From the NCBI RefSeq assembly GCF_000648615.1, contig NZ_JFZC01000039.1, positions 62,001 through 126,000 of the forward strand: 64,000 nt of DNA. Direction: 5' to 3'. The notes beneath the pieces were generated by a model. That model had not been told where the DNA came from and did no database searches. It was given only the letters and a program-made list of their open reading frames with translations. The position numbers and the translations under genes were made by a program. Position 1 is the stretch's first letter. Each line of letters opens with the position of its first letter. Origin of the DNA: Sporolactobacillus terrae DSM 11697. GTDB taxonomy: Bacteria; Bacillota; Bacilli; Bacillales; Sporolactobacillaceae. Of the stretch, positions 39,772 to 49,454 are shown in pieces.

Positions 39772-40857
39772 ATGAAAAAGAAGCATTGGCGTATCTTCGC
39801 AGCTGCTGTGATTCTTCTTTTCGCACTCACTGTGGGAGCGGCTTGGGGGTTTAATCGTTATTATACCCGTTTGTTGACGCCGATTAATAAACAAAACGAC
39901 CGGCCGATAACAATCACGATTCCATCCGGTGCATCGGTTCGCGATATGGCTCAGATTCTTGAAAAAAAAGGATTAGTTCGCAAAGCATGGGCGTTTGAAT
40001 TTTACGCACGATGGAATCATTTAAATACGTATCGCTCAGGTACTTATTCGTTTAATCAAACAATGTCGGTTGGTCAATTGATGAATAATTTGAAAAATGG
40101 TGCTCATCGAGGAATCATTGTTCTTGTTGATGTACGTCAGGGAATGTGGGTCAGTGAAGTTGCAGCTCAAATGGCGAATGCGGCTAAATTGGACAAACCG
40201 GATGTTCTGAAGAAGCTTAAAGATCATCATTATGTAAACGATCATTATGTGAAAAAATATCCATTTTTAACAAATGAAATCTTTCAAAAAGGGATTGAGT
40301 ATCCGCTCGAAGGGTATCTTGCTCCGGGTATCTATCGATTTAAAAAAGGGAAATCGCCGCTGACGCTCGATCAGATGGTGAACAAGATGCTTGATAAAAC
40401 GGCGCAGCGGCTGCACAGCTATTCCGGGGAGATTAAGACGAATAAGCTTGGGTCAGTACACAAGATTTTAACGATGGCATCACTGATCGAGCAGGAAGCA
40501 CCGGATCAAAAAAATCGTGAAAAAATCGCAGGCGTTTTCTACAATCGCTTGGATTTGGACATGCGCCTGCAAACGGATCCGTCCATTGCTTATGGACAGC
40601 AGCGCAGAATCCGTGCATACACGAAAAAAGATTTAAAAACGGATACCCCCTATAATACGTATACGCGTTCCGGTCTGACGGTTGGACCGATTGGTGCTCC
40701 GGCGCTTGACGCGATTGAAGCCGTTCTGAGGCCGATCAAGTCAAAGAATGTTTACTTTTATGCACGACCAAACGGCAAAGTGTATTATTCACAAACCTAT
40801 AAGCAACACCAAGAAGTCATTGCTAAATACCGTCATGAATGGGCGGAAAAATCATAA
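39772..40857 (+). CDS. mltG: endolytic peptidoglycan transglycosylase MltG
   Basis: A 361-residue YceG-family protein: short basic N-terminus, one membrane anchor (about residues 7-27), a LysM-like region (ITIPSGASVRDMAQIL), then the catalytic domain with YPLEGYLAPGIYRF, the active-site segment MASLIEQEAPD (catalytic Glu), AGVFYNRLDLDMRLQTDPS and the C-terminal NTYTRSGLTVGPIGAP. MltG cuts nascent glycan strands and sets their length. AAAGGAGCGGC precedes ATG 39772. It is B. subtilis yrrL by position. Confidence 0.95.
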   Translation: MKKKHWRIFAAAVILLFALTVGAAWGFNRYYTRLLTPINKQNDRPITITIPSGASVRDMAQILEKKGLVRKAWAFEFYARWNHLNTYRSGTYSFNQTMSVGQLMNNLKNGAHRGIIVLVDVRQGMWVSEVAAQMANAAKLDKPDVLKKLKDHHYVNDHYVKKYPFLTNEIFQKGIEYPLEGYLAPGIYRFKKGKSPLTLDQMVNKMLDKTAQRLHSYSGEIKTNKLGSVHKILTMASLIEQEAPDQKNREKIAGVFYNRLDLDMRLQTDPSIAYGQQRRIRAYTKKDLKTDTPYNTYTRSGLTVGPIGAPALDAIEAVLRPIKSKNVYFYARPNGKVYYSQTYKQHQEVIAKYRHEWAEKS

Positions 40858-40956
40858 ATGCTATCTCTTTTTAACGCATGAAAGAATAGTGGAATCGTAA
40901 AGAACTGTAGCGTCCGTGCAGCTGCAGGGGGCAATGGCAAGGAAAGGAAGATTGGG

Positions 40957-41631
40957 TTGATCGATTTTAAGGAGCTATCCGCGTATGCGGATGCGTTCAC
41001 TTGCTCAGAAAACGAGCGACTTAAGCAAATGGAGCAAAAAGCTGCTGCAAGTTATATTCCGATCATGCAGCCCTCATCGATGGCTTTTCTCCAGCAATTG
41101 ATTCGCTGGACGGGTGCACGGCGAATCCTCGAATTGGGAACGGCAATCGGCTACTCATCGATTCGAATGGCGCTTGCAGCAGGATCAGATGCATCGATCA
41201 TTACCGTTGAACGTGATCCGGCAATGATTGAAGAAGCGAAGCAGAATATCGAAACGCTGAATCTGCAGCACGTCATTCACATTGTCTACGGTGATGCAAC
41301 GGAAGAATTACAGGAAGTTGCAGACGCTGCACCGTTTGATCTGATTCTGATTGATGCTGCAAAGGCTCAGTATGAACGTATGTTTCATCGCTATACACAA
41401 TTACTCCGGGAAAAAGGGATCATTGTTACAGACAATGTCTTCTTTCATGGCCTTGTTTGTGATATTGACGGAGTAAAAAAACGGCAATTGAATCGATTGG
41501 TGAAGAAGGTAGACGCATACAACCATTTTCTTGCACAGCAATCAGACTTTGATACTGTTTTTTTGACAGTCGGCGATGGTATGGCCGTCAGTACGATGAA
41601 CGTACATGGGTTGCATTGGGAGGAACGCTGA
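40957..41631 (+). CDS. trmR: tRNA 5-hydroxyuridine methyltransferase (TrmR/YrrM)
   Basis: A 224-residue class I SAM-dependent O-methyltransferase: SAM motif [16 protein letters not shown] (about residue 56), acidic [11 protein letters not shown], the metal-binding [12 protein letters not shown], and NVFFHGLV. B. subtilis YrrM (TrmR) makes 5-methoxyuridine at tRNA position 34 from 5-hydroxyuridine. There the hydroxylase genes trhP1/trhP2 (yrrN, yrrO) follow; here udk follows directly. The start is TTG 40957 with AAGGAAAGGAAG upstream. Catechol-type methyltransferases are similar, so the tRNA role depends on synteny. Confidence 0.87.
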   Translation: MIDFKELSAYADAFTCSENERLKQMEQKAAASYIPIMQPSSMAFLQQLIRWTGARRILELGTAIGYSSIRMALAAGSDASIITVERDPAMIEEAKQNIETLNLQHVIHIVYGDATEELQEVADAAPFDLILIDAAKAQYERMFHRYTQLLREKGIIVTDNVFFHGLVCDIDGVKKRQLNRLVKKVDAYNHFLAQQSDFDTVFLTVGDGMAVSTMNVHGLHWEER

Positions 41632-41632
41632 G

Positions 41633-42280
41633 ATGATGAAAAGAAGCAAGCCGATTGTTATTGGAGTCGCAGGAGGCTCGGGATCGGGAAAAACGACGGT
41701 AACGCGTGAGATATACCGTACATTTCCAGACAAATCGATCACAGTGATTCAACAGGATTCTTATTATAAATCACAGGATGATAAACCTTTTGAAAAAAGG
41801 CTGCTGACAAATTACGATCATCCGCTGGCGTTTGATAACGATTTGTTGATTTCTCAAGTCAAAGAACTGCTAAAGTTCCACCCAATAAAAAAACCAACGT
41901 ATGACTATACAGTACATACAAGATCTGATAGAATTGTACCCGTCGAACCTAAAGATGTCATTATCCTCGAAGGCATCTTAGTTCTTGAAGATGAGCGCCT
42001 GCGTGATCTGATGGATATTAAGGTGTTCGTCGATACAGATTCGGACCTACGAATTATTCGGCGGCTGCTTCGTGATACTGAAGAGCGAGGCAGAAGCGTT
42101 GAATCCGTTATCAATCAGTATTTAACCGCTGTACGGCCAATGCATCTGCAATTTGTTGAGCCAACGAAACGCTATGCGGATATTATCATTCCGGAAGGCG
42201 GAAAAAATTCAGTTGCCATTGATCTGATGGCAACCAAAATTCGCGCAGTACTCGAAGAGAAGAATAAAACAACGATGTGA
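41633..42280 (+). CDS. udk: uridine kinase
   Basis: A 215-residue P-loop nucleoside kinase that phosphorylates uridine and cytidine. Seen: Walker [18 protein letters not shown] near residue 10, [16 protein letters not shown], and the lid-region [13 protein letters not shown]. Tandem ATGs at 41633 and 41636 follow GGGAGGAACGCTGAG; the upstream part of the open frame overlaps trmR and is not coding. It sits between trmR and greA; the same yrrM...udk-greA order occurs in B. subtilis. Confidence 0.96.
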   Translation: MMKRSKPIVIGVAGGSGSGKTTVTREIYRTFPDKSITVIQQDSYYKSQDDKPFEKRLLTNYDHPLAFDNDLLISQVKELLKFHPIKKPTYDYTVHTRSDRIVPVEPKDVIILEGILVLEDERLRDLMDIKVFVDTDSDLRIIRRLLRDTEERGRSVESVINQYLTAVRPMHLQFVEPTKRYADIIIPEGGKNSVAIDLMATKIRAVLEEKNKTTM

Positions 42281-42364
42281 GCAGTACAGGGTGTTTTCAA
42301 AATTTGTAAACTCTTGCGCTGTCTATGAACCCGTATGATTAAACGAATCAGGAGTGTGGCAAAT

Positions 42365-42835
42365 ATGTCGGAAAAACTTCACTACATGACCGCTGAAGGT
42401 AAAGCAAAACTTGAACGTGAATTGAACGAATTGAAGACTGAAAAGAGAAAGGAAGTTGTCGAACGTATAAAAATTGCACGTGGATTCGGCGACCTCTCTG
42501 AAAACTCGGAATATGATGCGGCAAAGGATGAGCAAGCCTTTGTTGAAGCGCGTATTCAACAGCTTGAAGTCATGATTCGCAACTCCGTTATTATTGAAGA
42601 TGACGAGACGACGGATGTTGTTAAGATCGGAAAAGCAGTCACTTTTAAAGAATTGCCCGACGGCGAAGAGGAAACTTATCAAATTGTCGGCAGCGCAGAG
42701 TCTGACCCATTTCAGGGAAAAATTTCCAACGATTCACCGATGGCTAAGGGCTTGATTGGTTTGTCTGTTGGTGAAGAAGTCAGTGTCAGCACACCGGGCG
42801 GCGACATTCGTGTTAAAATTCTTAAAGTAGAGTAA
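42365..42835 (+). CDS. greA: transcription elongation factor GreA
   Basis: A 156-residue factor: N-terminal coiled coil ([21 protein letters not shown], about 5-75) carrying the acidic tip in the [16 protein letters not shown] segment (Asp/Glu that promote RNA cleavage), and a C-terminal FKBP-like domain ending [13 protein letters not shown]. GreA reactivates backtracked RNA polymerase. ATG 42365 has AGGAG ten bases upstream; the 10-codon upstream extension lacks a site. A terminator follows. Confidence 0.96.
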   Translation: MSEKLHYMTAEGKAKLERELNELKTEKRKEVVERIKIARGFGDLSENSEYDAAKDEQAFVEARIQQLEVMIRNSVIIEDDETTDVVKIGKAVTFKELPDGEEETYQIVGSAESDPFQGKISNDSPMAKGLIGLSVGEEVSVSTPGGDIRVKILKVE

Positions 42836-42854
42836 CCGCTGATCGCACAGAAAG

Positions 42855-42899
42855 GGCGCAAATATGCACGGAAGCAGTTCCGGCATTTTTGCGCTTTTT
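42855..42899 (+). terminator. terminator after greA
   Basis: GCGCAAATATGC pairs with GCATTTTTGCGC around a short inner hairpin, followed by TTTTTC. Confidence 0.82.
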
Positions 42900-43178
42900 C
42901 TCTTCGTCATCGATCCGGCTCATTTTGCTAACATAATGCGATTTATGCGACATACCCTTTATTTATGCGGACAAATGACGCAGTTTTGCTTGGACAGACA
43001 TGATGCAGTGCTTGTCTTCGAATTTATTTATAGTGTGCGTGTGAAAGCTGGCAGGCACGAACCAGCTTGTCTTATTCTATTTCATTATTAGGATCAATCA
43101 ATGATGACCATTCAAACAATCGAGTAATTAATTCACTGTATAATCACTGTCGTTGGTCGTTAAAAGGAGGATGTCTTT
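42900..43178 (+). other. greA-yrrS intergenic region
   Basis: No gene or RNA family is recognised. A TATAAT at 43139-43144 is 35 bases before yrrS, but its -35 is poor. In B. subtilis yrrS has pbpI (yrrR) next to it; no trace of pbpI is seen here. Confidence 0.4.
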
Positions 43179-43754
43179 ATGAGAAGTCAGCGAGGCAATG
43201 GCTACTCATCCCGTTATGAACAGCGGAAAAGCAAAATGGATCGGCTGCTCAGTTGGACAATTGGGATTGTTTCATTGCTCATACTTGCAATTGGATGTAT
43301 TATTCTCATTTCCGTTTTTCACACATCACCAGATTCGAAACCTGCGGCATCATCGGAATCACAATCCAGTACTCAGTCTAGCGAATCGAAAAGCAGCGAT
43401 ACTCAATCGGATTCAAGCTCAGATCAGTCTTCGGATGAATCAAGTCAGGCAGCGAATGATGAAGGCGAGAGCAGTACCGACTCCTCAAGTTCGAGTGCTG
43501 ATTCCGGATCTGATGAAAGTCATCAAGCCTCTTATGAAATGGGTTCTGCGGATTGGAACGCGCAAGTACATGCCATTTCAGAAGCGACAGGTATCGATGA
43601 GACCAATATGACGATTCGCTGGCTTGGTAATGGAGGAACCCCGAGCAGTTCGCTTGCACGGGTCAGTCCAAAAGGCGATGCCAATGCCATCTATGTTGTT
43701 CACCTCATCTATAAAGATGGAAAATGGCAAGCCGATAATGTCAAGGCTCCATAA
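43179..43754 (+). CDS. yrrS: YrrS-like DUF1510 membrane-anchored protein
   Basis: A 191-residue protein: basic N-terminus, one membrane anchor (about residues 24-46), a long serine/aspartate/glutamate-rich linker (about 55-125), and a C-terminal DUF1510 domain (DWNAQVHAISEATGI through VVHLIYKDGKWQADNV). The topology places the domain outside the cell. AAAAGGAGG precedes ATG 43179. In B. subtilis yrrS is paired with the penicillin-binding protein gene pbpI and transcribed in the prespore; here it stands alone between two terminators. Function is unknown. Confidence 0.88.
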   Translation: MRSQRGNGYSSRYEQRKSKMDRLLSWTIGIVSLLILAIGCIILISVFHTSPDSKPAASSESQSSTQSSESKSSDTQSDSSSDQSSDESSQAANDEGESSTDSSSSSADSGSDESHQASYEMGSADWNAQVHAISEATGIDETNMTIRWLGNGGTPSSSLARVSPKGDANAIYVVHLIYKDGKWQADNVKAP

Positions 43755-43761
43755 ATCATGC

Positions 43762-43791
43762 AACCAACCGTCACGCACGGCTGGTTTTTTT
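43762..43791 (+). terminator. terminator after yrrS
   Basis: AACCAACCGT / ACGGCTGGTT (one mismatch) followed by T-runs. Confidence 0.8.
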
Positions 43792-43951
43792 ATATAGTGA
43801 CTTTTTGTTCTATACCATTCATTACCGTCTAAATCATACAGAAAATTCGCGTAGGCCTCATCGCTTGGCAGGAAGGAATCGGAATCCAGTTTACAAAATC
43901 AGAAATAATCGCATGTTTTCATTGAATACGCAAGCGAATTGTGCTAGTTTA

Positions 43952-44000
43952 GTGACATTAGATCATTTAAACCATACTAATAGTATAAGAATTAAATGAT
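43952..44000 (+). promoter_or_regulatory. promoter with 9-bp palindromic operator before yrrT
   Basis: GTGACA (43952-43957), 17 bases and TACTAA (43975-43980) could be the promoter. A perfect inverted repeat, ATCATTTAA (43962-43970) and TTAAATGAT (43992-44000), brackets the -10, with an inner ATACTA / TAGTAT pair. The position suits a repressor. CymR is the natural candidate, since it controls this operon in B. subtilis, but I cannot confirm a motif match. Confidence 0.5.
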
Positions 44001-44024
44001 TTAAGCGCCAAGGGGGAATATCGC

Positions 44025-44666
44025 GTGGGACGCGAATTTATCCACACATTCGAGCAATGGGCAGATGATTACGATCGTTCGGTATTTGGCGGGGATCGTG
44101 AATATAAAGAGGTATTCAAGGATTATGACCGGATTTTAGAAACAGCAACGGTTTATGCACGTGGGGCGGTGCTCGAATTTGGGGTAGGCACAGGCAACCT
44201 GACAAAAAAGCTGATTGCTCATGGATTCAAGGTTACAGGCATTGAACCGTCAAGGAAAATGCGGGAGAAAGCGATGGAGAAGCTCCCCAATCTACACATT
44301 CTTGATGGTGATTTTCTTAATTTTCCAAAACTGAACGATCCCATTGATACGATTATCAGTTCGTTTGCCTTCCATCATTTGACCGACCAGGAGAAAGACC
44401 GGGCAATTGACCACTATAGCCGTTTTCTTCCGATTAATGGTAGAATAGTTTTTATAGACACGCTGTTTGACAGTGAACGTGAAAAGAAAAAGATACACCA
44501 CTGGGCGAGTAGCCATGGGTATACCCGTTTGTTGAACGACCTTCAAACGGAGTATTACCCACTTCGGCAAGACTTGGCAAATCTTTTTCAAAGGCACCAT
44601 TTTCAGCCCTATTTCAAACAATTGAACCGGTTTGCATGGCTGATTGTTGCCAATAAAAATGAATGA
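44025..44666 (+). CDS. yrrT: SAM-dependent methyltransferase YrrT
   Basis: A 213-residue class I methyltransferase: N-terminal GREFIHTFEQWADDYDRSVFGGD, SAM motif AVLEFGVGTGNLTKKL (about residue 47), GIEPSRKMREKA, and DTIISSFAFHHLTDQEKDRAI. YrrT heads the yrrT-mtnN-mccA-mccB operon of Bacilli, which recycles methionine sulfur to cysteine; YrrT presumably uses SAM and yields S-adenosylhomocysteine, with the acceptor unknown. Start is GTG 44025 with AAGGGGGAAT upstream. A palindromic candidate operator lies 25-60 bases before it. Confidence 0.88.
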   Translation: MGREFIHTFEQWADDYDRSVFGGDREYKEVFKDYDRILETATVYARGAVLEFGVGTGNLTKKLIAHGFKVTGIEPSRKMREKAMEKLPNLHILDGDFLNFPKLNDPIDTIISSFAFHHLTDQEKDRAIDHYSRFLPINGRIVFIDTLFDSEREKKKIHHWASSHGYTRLLNDLQTEYYPLRQDLANLFQRHHFQPYFKQLNRFAWLIVANKNE

Positions 44667-44685
44667 TATTCAGGAGGATCCAGTT

Positions 44686-45384
44686 GTGAGATTAGGCATC
44701 ATCGGTGCAATGGAAGAAGAAGTTTCATTATTAAAGAAACGCATGAGCGGAGTCGAAACCATCGAAATTGCCGGCTGCCGTTTTTATAAAGGAACCATTG
44801 AAAAAACAGAAATTATTCTGCTGCAATCCGGAATTGGAAAGGTCAGTGCAGCGGTTGGCACAACGTTGCTTCTGGATCATTATCATCCACAAGCGGTGAT
44901 TAATACAGGGTCTGCGGGAGGAACAGATCCATCACTTTCAATCGGTGACGTTGTCATCTCGTCATCAGTGATCCACCATGATGCGGATGCAACTGCGTTT
45001 GACTATGCGCCTGGTCAGATTCCGGGCATGCCTCCAGCTTTTTTACCGGATCACAAATTAATTGAAGCGGCGCTCGCAGCCAGCAGTGCTGATTCAAAGC
45101 ACAAAATGGTTAAAGGTTTAATTGGCTCCGGGGATTCATTTATGTCCGATTCTGTGCGCATTTTAAAACTGAAAGATACCTTTCCAGATTTAAAGGCAGT
45201 TGAGATGGAAGCGGCAGCGATTGCACAAGTCTGTCATCAGTTCAAGGTACCGTTTTTAGTCATTCGATCATTATCCGATATTGCCGGAAAGGATTCAAAT
45301 CGATCGTTTGATCAATTTTTGGAAACAGCGGCGAAGCATTCAGCCGAATTTATTCTTTCAATCTTAAAGGAGCTTAACTCATGA
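44686..45384 (+). CDS. mtnN: 5'-methylthioadenosine/S-adenosylhomocysteine nucleosidase
   Basis: A 232-residue nucleoside hydrolase of the PNP family. Seen: VRLGIIGAMEEEVSLL start, LLQSGIGKVSAAVGTT, INTGSAGG, and the substrate-binding AVEMEAAAIAQVCHQF followed by the catalytic region VIRSLSDIAGKDS. It removes adenine from SAH and MTA, yielding S-ribosylhomocysteine. GTG 44686 is chosen because CAGGAGGATC ends five bases upstream; an in-frame ATG at 44644 lies inside yrrT. Its last codons overlap the start of a 58-codon ORF. Confidence 0.95.
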   Translation: MRLGIIGAMEEEVSLLKKRMSGVETIEIAGCRFYKGTIEKTEIILLQSGIGKVSAAVGTTLLLDHYHPQAVINTGSAGGTDPSLSIGDVVISSSVIHHDADATAFDYAPGQIPGMPPAFLPDHKLIEAALAASSADSKHKMVKGLIGSGDSFMSDSVRILKLKDTFPDLKAVEMEAAAIAQVCHQFKVPFLVIRSLSDIAGKDSNRSFDQFLETAAKHSAEFILSILKELNS

Positions 45385-45557
45385 ATAGGCACCTATCCGT
45401 AAACGTGACAAGCATGTGTAATAAGCGATCACAAGAAAATACGCAGTTTGATGAGGCGGCGGTTTCTCGATTAGCCAAATTTTCGCCCAGTCATACAATG
45501 GATCAACACTTGAATAGCGTTACAGTTTCAGCTGTTGTCTGTTGCCCGAGCAGCTGA
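45381..45557 (+). CDS. unrecognised 58-residue ORF before mccA
   Basis: ATG 45381 overlaps the mtnN stop codon (ATGA) and has AAAGGAG eight bases upstream, an arrangement typical of coupled genes. The 58-residue product (MNRHLSVNVTSMCNKRSQEN at the start) has no membrane segment or recognised domain. It carries three cysteines, two adjacent near the end (VVCCPSS). Downstream, before mccA, a hairpin (TGTCGGC / GCCGGCA) can form. It could be a real small gene, a cysteine-sensing leader peptide, or chance; homologues would decide. Bases 45558-45658 hold no other feature apart from the mccA ribosome site (CAAGGAGAG). Confidence 0.35.
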   Translation: MNRHLSVNVTSMCNKRSQENTQFDEAAVSRLAKFSPSHTMDQHLNSVTVSAVVCCPSS

Positions 45558-45658
45558 GCGGCAGGTCACGTACTTGTCGGCGCAAAAAATTGCGAAAAAA
45601 TGCCGGCACACCAAGCTGAGCAGAACGACTTTGTGCCCAGAGACAAGGAGAGAAAGAT

Positions 45659-46576
45659 ATGGCAGTTTATGATAATGTACATGAGCTGGTAGGCAGAACA
45701 CCGCTAGTGGCTCTGCATGCGTTTCCGCTTCCGAAAGGCGTGCGCCTCTATGCGAAATGTGAATACTTCAATCCGGGAGGAAGCGTTAAAGATCGCCTTG
45801 GTGAAACGATTATCCGTGAAGCGATGCAGTCTGGGAAGCTTAAACCTGGAGGAACATTGATTGAGCCAACAGCAGGCAATACGGGAATTGGCCTTGCTCT
45901 TGCAGCTGTGGGAAAGGGCATCCATGTACTCTTCTGTGTGCCTGAAAAATTTAGCGTTGAGAAACAAACCTTAATGAAAGCACTTGGCGCTCGTGTGGTC
46001 AAAACCCCGTCAGATCAGGGGATGGCAGGTGCGATCAAAAAAGCAAAAGCGTTCGAACAGTCAATTAAGAACAGCTATTGCCCGAATCAGTTTGCCAATC
46101 CGAATAACCCGAAGGCCTATTTTGAGTCACTTGGACCTGAACTTTGGGAAGATTTGCATGGCTCCTTAGATGTCCTCGTTGCCGGAGCCGGATCAGGCGG
46201 AACGTTTACAGGAACTGCGGATTACTTAAAGAAACGAAATCCGGAGATTAAGACGGTTGTTGTGGAACCTGTGGGTTCAATTTTAAATGGCGGTGCACCG
46301 GCGGAACATCGAACAGAGGGAATTGGGATGGAATTCATTCCTTCTTTCGTAAAAACCGAGTATTTTGATGAAATTTATACAATATCTGATGAAGATGCAT
46401 TCAAACGACTCAAAGAAGCGGCTGCGCTTGAAGGGTTACTTATTGGCAGTTCATCGGGATCAGCGCTTCATGCGGCTCTGCTCGAAGCTGAAAAAGCTAA
46501 ACCTGGGACAACGATTGTCGTTATTTTCCCTGATTCCAGTGAACGCTATCTTAGTCAACGCATCTATGAATCTTAA
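45659..46576 (+). CDS. mccA: O-acetylserine-dependent cystathionine beta-synthase MccA
   Basis: A 305-residue fold-type II PLP enzyme of the CysK/CBS group. Seen: VGRTPLVAL, the PLP-lysine motif NPGGSVKDRLGETII (Lys about 43), the substrate loop PTAGNTGIGLALAA, and the phosphate-binding GAGSGGTFTGTADYL. Context decides between cysteine synthase and MccA: it is followed 27 bases later by mccB and preceded by mtnN, the methionine-to-cysteine operon of B. subtilis (yrhA). It condenses homocysteine with O-acetylserine to cystathionine. AAGGAGAG precedes the ATG. Confidence 0.93.
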   Translation: MAVYDNVHELVGRTPLVALHAFPLPKGVRLYAKCEYFNPGGSVKDRLGETIIREAMQSGKLKPGGTLIEPTAGNTGIGLALAAVGKGIHVLFCVPEKFSVEKQTLMKALGARVVKTPSDQGMAGAIKKAKAFEQSIKNSYCPNQFANPNNPKAYFESLGPELWEDLHGSLDVLVAGAGSGGTFTGTADYLKKRNPEIKTVVVEPVGSILNGGAPAEHRTEGIGMEFIPSFVKTEYFDEIYTISDEDAFKRLKEAAALEGLLIGSSSGSALHAALLEAEKAKPGTTIVVIFPDSSERYLSQRIYES

Positions 46577-47740
<1,164 letters not shown>

Positions 47741-47851
47741 GCCCGCAGTTCAGATTCAAATTTTTTCAAAATCAGTTACTCGCACTTCTTGTCAGAAACT
47801 ACCTCATTTCTCTCTGCCCCGCTCATGTTATAGTAATCTTGAAGGGGAGGA

Positions 47852-48082
47852 ATGAACGTGGAAGAAGAGCAGAAAACCATTTTGAACAAAATCGTCGATT
47901 ATAAAAGAGTGGGGATGTTGTGTCTGTTTCTCAGCGCATTTCTTTATGTCGGGACGTTCATTCCGCCATATCACGCAATTGAATGGAAACTTGAGGTTTT
48001 ATCCGGAGTAAGTCTACTGTTTTTAATCAGTTCTTTTATTTGCTGCTGGAGATCGACGAAACTGAAAGAAAAGCTTCAATAA
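47852..48082 (+). CDS. yrhC: YrhC-like small membrane protein
   Basis: A 76-residue protein: charged N-terminus (MNVEEEQKTILNKIVDYKRV) and two membrane segments (about residues 21-38 and 49-68). GGGGAGG precedes the ATG. It resembles YrhC of Bacilli, which follows mccB in the same operon and whose function is unknown. A terminator follows nine bases after the stop. Confidence 0.8.
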   Translation: MNVEEEQKTILNKIVDYKRVGMLCLFLSAFLYVGTFIPPYHAIEWKLEVLSGVSLLFLISSFICCWRSTKLKEKLQ

Positions 48083-48090
48083 GTATGTCA

Positions 48091-48127
48091 AACCTGCTGG
48101 ACGGTGCATCTCAGCAGGTTTTCATTT
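48091..48127 (+). terminator. terminator after yrhC
   Basis: Perfect 9-bp stem AACCTGCTG / CAGCAGGTT with a 12-base loop, then TTCATTT. It ends the yrrT-yrhC operon. Confidence 0.82.
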
Positions 48128-48150
48128 AAGGCTTGGACCTCATCAAAGAC

Positions 48151-48188
48151 ACTAAAACCCGCAGCAAGGGCATCTTTGCTGCGGGTTT
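48151..48188 (-). terminator. terminator of the acylphosphatase gene
   Basis: AAACCCGCAGCAA / TTGCTGCGGGTTT, a 13-bp perfect stem. On the minus strand it is followed by a T-run (GGGTTTTAG), ten bases past the acyP stop. Confidence 0.88.
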
Positions 48189-48197
48189 CATCAGCTT

Positions 48198-48530
48198 TCA
48201 ATCAGAGTTTCGAATTTCAAATTGCGTATAGTTTCGTGGTTCGCTATATTCGTAAATGGATACGTTGGAGATACGTGAGAACGGACTTCCTTTTTTAATC
48301 GTTTTAACAAACTGATGGATGTCTGACTTTTCACCTTCGGCCGCAATTTCAACACTTCCGTCGATGCGGTTGCGTACCCAACCTGAAATGCGATAGACAT
48401 TTGCGGTTTGCCAAGTAAAATAGCGAAAACCGACAGCTTGTACTTTTCCTTTCACAACAATATGCACGCTTTTCAGTTCTTCTGGTTCGCCCATCAAATG
48501 CAAACCTTTGCTTTTATGGGATTCGTTCAT
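48198..48530 (-). CDS. acyP: acylphosphatase
   Basis: About 110 residues, of which the C-terminal 90 form the acylphosphatase fold. Seen: VKGKVQAVGFRYFTWQTAN with the catalytic Arg, GWVRNRIDGSVEIAAEG with the catalytic Asn, and the final YTQFEIRN strand. It hydrolyses carboxyl-phosphate bonds such as acetyl or 1,3-bisphosphoglyceryl phosphate. The open frame extends to 48635, but GAGG lies seven bases before ATG 48530 (tandem ATG at 48533). It lies directly downstream of sigK and on the same strand, with 104 bases between the two coding regions. Confidence 0.88.
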   Translation of the reverse strand: MNESHKSKGLHLMGEPEELKSVHIVVKGKVQAVGFRYFTWQTANVYRISGWVRNRIDGSVEIAAEGEKSDIHQFVKTIKKGSPFSRISNVSIYEYSEPRNYTQFEIRNSD

Positions 48531-48634
48531 CATAATGCCTCGATTCTGATTCATATTCTGAACTACGCTAAGTAAAGTGTACCATTGAATCGAGTTTTGG
48601 TTAATGTTCCTGCTTCGATCGCTTGCGTGTTCCA

Positions 48635-49336
48635 TTACTGATTCGGTTTTCGATAGATCTCATGAAATAATTTCATTAAGGCACGTTTTTCGATACGGGA
48701 GACATAGCTTCTTGAAATAGACAACTTCTTGGCAATTTCACGTTGCGTTAATTCGTCCTTGTTATCCAGACCAAATCGGTCAATAATCACTTCGCGTTCA
48801 CGTGGATCAAGAATATGCAGCGCTCCATAGATTTTTTTTGTCTCGAAATTAAGCGAAATTTCATCGACGACATCTTTATTTGTCGATTTCAAAATGTCGA
48901 TCAAACTGATGGTGTTGCCTTCCTTGTCCTGTCCAATCGGATCATTCAAAGATACATCTTTTCTTGACTTTTTAAGTCCACGCAAATGCATGAGAATCTC
49001 GTTTTCAATACAACGTGCAGCATATGTGGCTAATTTTGTGCCCTTTCCGGTGGAATAGCTGTTGATCGCTTTAATCAATCCGATGGATCCGATGGATATT
49101 AAATCATCTGTATCCTCTTTTGTGTTGTCAAATTTTTTCACAATATGAGCAACCAAGCGCAAGTTGTGTTCAATCAGTTTATTGCGCGCATCTTCATCGC
49201 CCTCAGCCATACGTCGCAAACATTCGGCTTCTTCCGCAGCTGACAACGGCTGCGGAAAGGTATTGTTCTTGACGTAGGAGACAAGTAGCCAGACGTTTTT
49301 AAATAAATAGGCGAGTCCGCCAACGATGGACAGCAT
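48635..49336 (-). CDS. sigK: RNA polymerase sigma-K factor precursor
   Basis: A 233-residue pro-sigma-K. A hydrophobic pro-sequence of about 20 residues ([20 protein letters not shown]) precedes [12 protein letters not shown], where SpoIVFB cleaves in B. subtilis. Region 2 ([43 protein letters not shown]) and region 4 ([42 protein letters not shown]) are complete. Sigma-K directs late mother-cell transcription. Unlike B. subtilis 168, the gene is not split by a skin element. A near-perfect sigma-K-type promoter lies about 45 bases before the ATG, which follows AAAGGAGTGAAGGGTC. Confidence 0.95.
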   Translation of the reverse strand: MLSIVGGLAYLFKNVWLLVSYVKNNTFPQPLSAAEEAECLRRMAEGDEDARNKLIEHNLRLVAHIVKKFDNTKEDTDDLISIGSIGLIKAINSYSTGKGTKLATYAARCIENEILMHLRGLKKSRKDVSLNDPIGQDKEGNTISLIDILKSTNKDVVDEISLNFETKKIYGALHILDPREREVIIDRFGLDNKDELTQREIAKKLSISRSYVSRIEKRALMKLFHEIYRKPNQ

Positions 49337-49381
49337 GACCCTTCACTCCTTTGGGAGATCTGATATTTCGTAGCTGTCTTC

Positions 49382-49410
49382 TAGTGTATGGGTATTCGCC
49401 CTGTCCTGTG
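49382..49410 (-). promoter_or_regulatory. sigma-K (or sigma-E) promoter of sigK
   Basis: On the minus strand CACA, a 16-base spacer and CATACACTA match the sigma-K consensus (AC, 16-17 bases, CATAnnnTA) exactly. CATACACT also fits the sigma-E -10 (CATACANT). sigK is transcribed by sigma-E and then by its own product in B. subtilis. Confidence 0.72.
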
Positions 49411-49454
49411 CCTGTACCTTAAGAAAAGAATGGCGCGATCGTGGTGAATCCGGA

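Noticed and set aside
48635-49336. A skin-like prophage element in sigK
   Set aside because: The sigK frame is continuous through all conserved regions; there are no recombinase genes or att-like repeats nearby.
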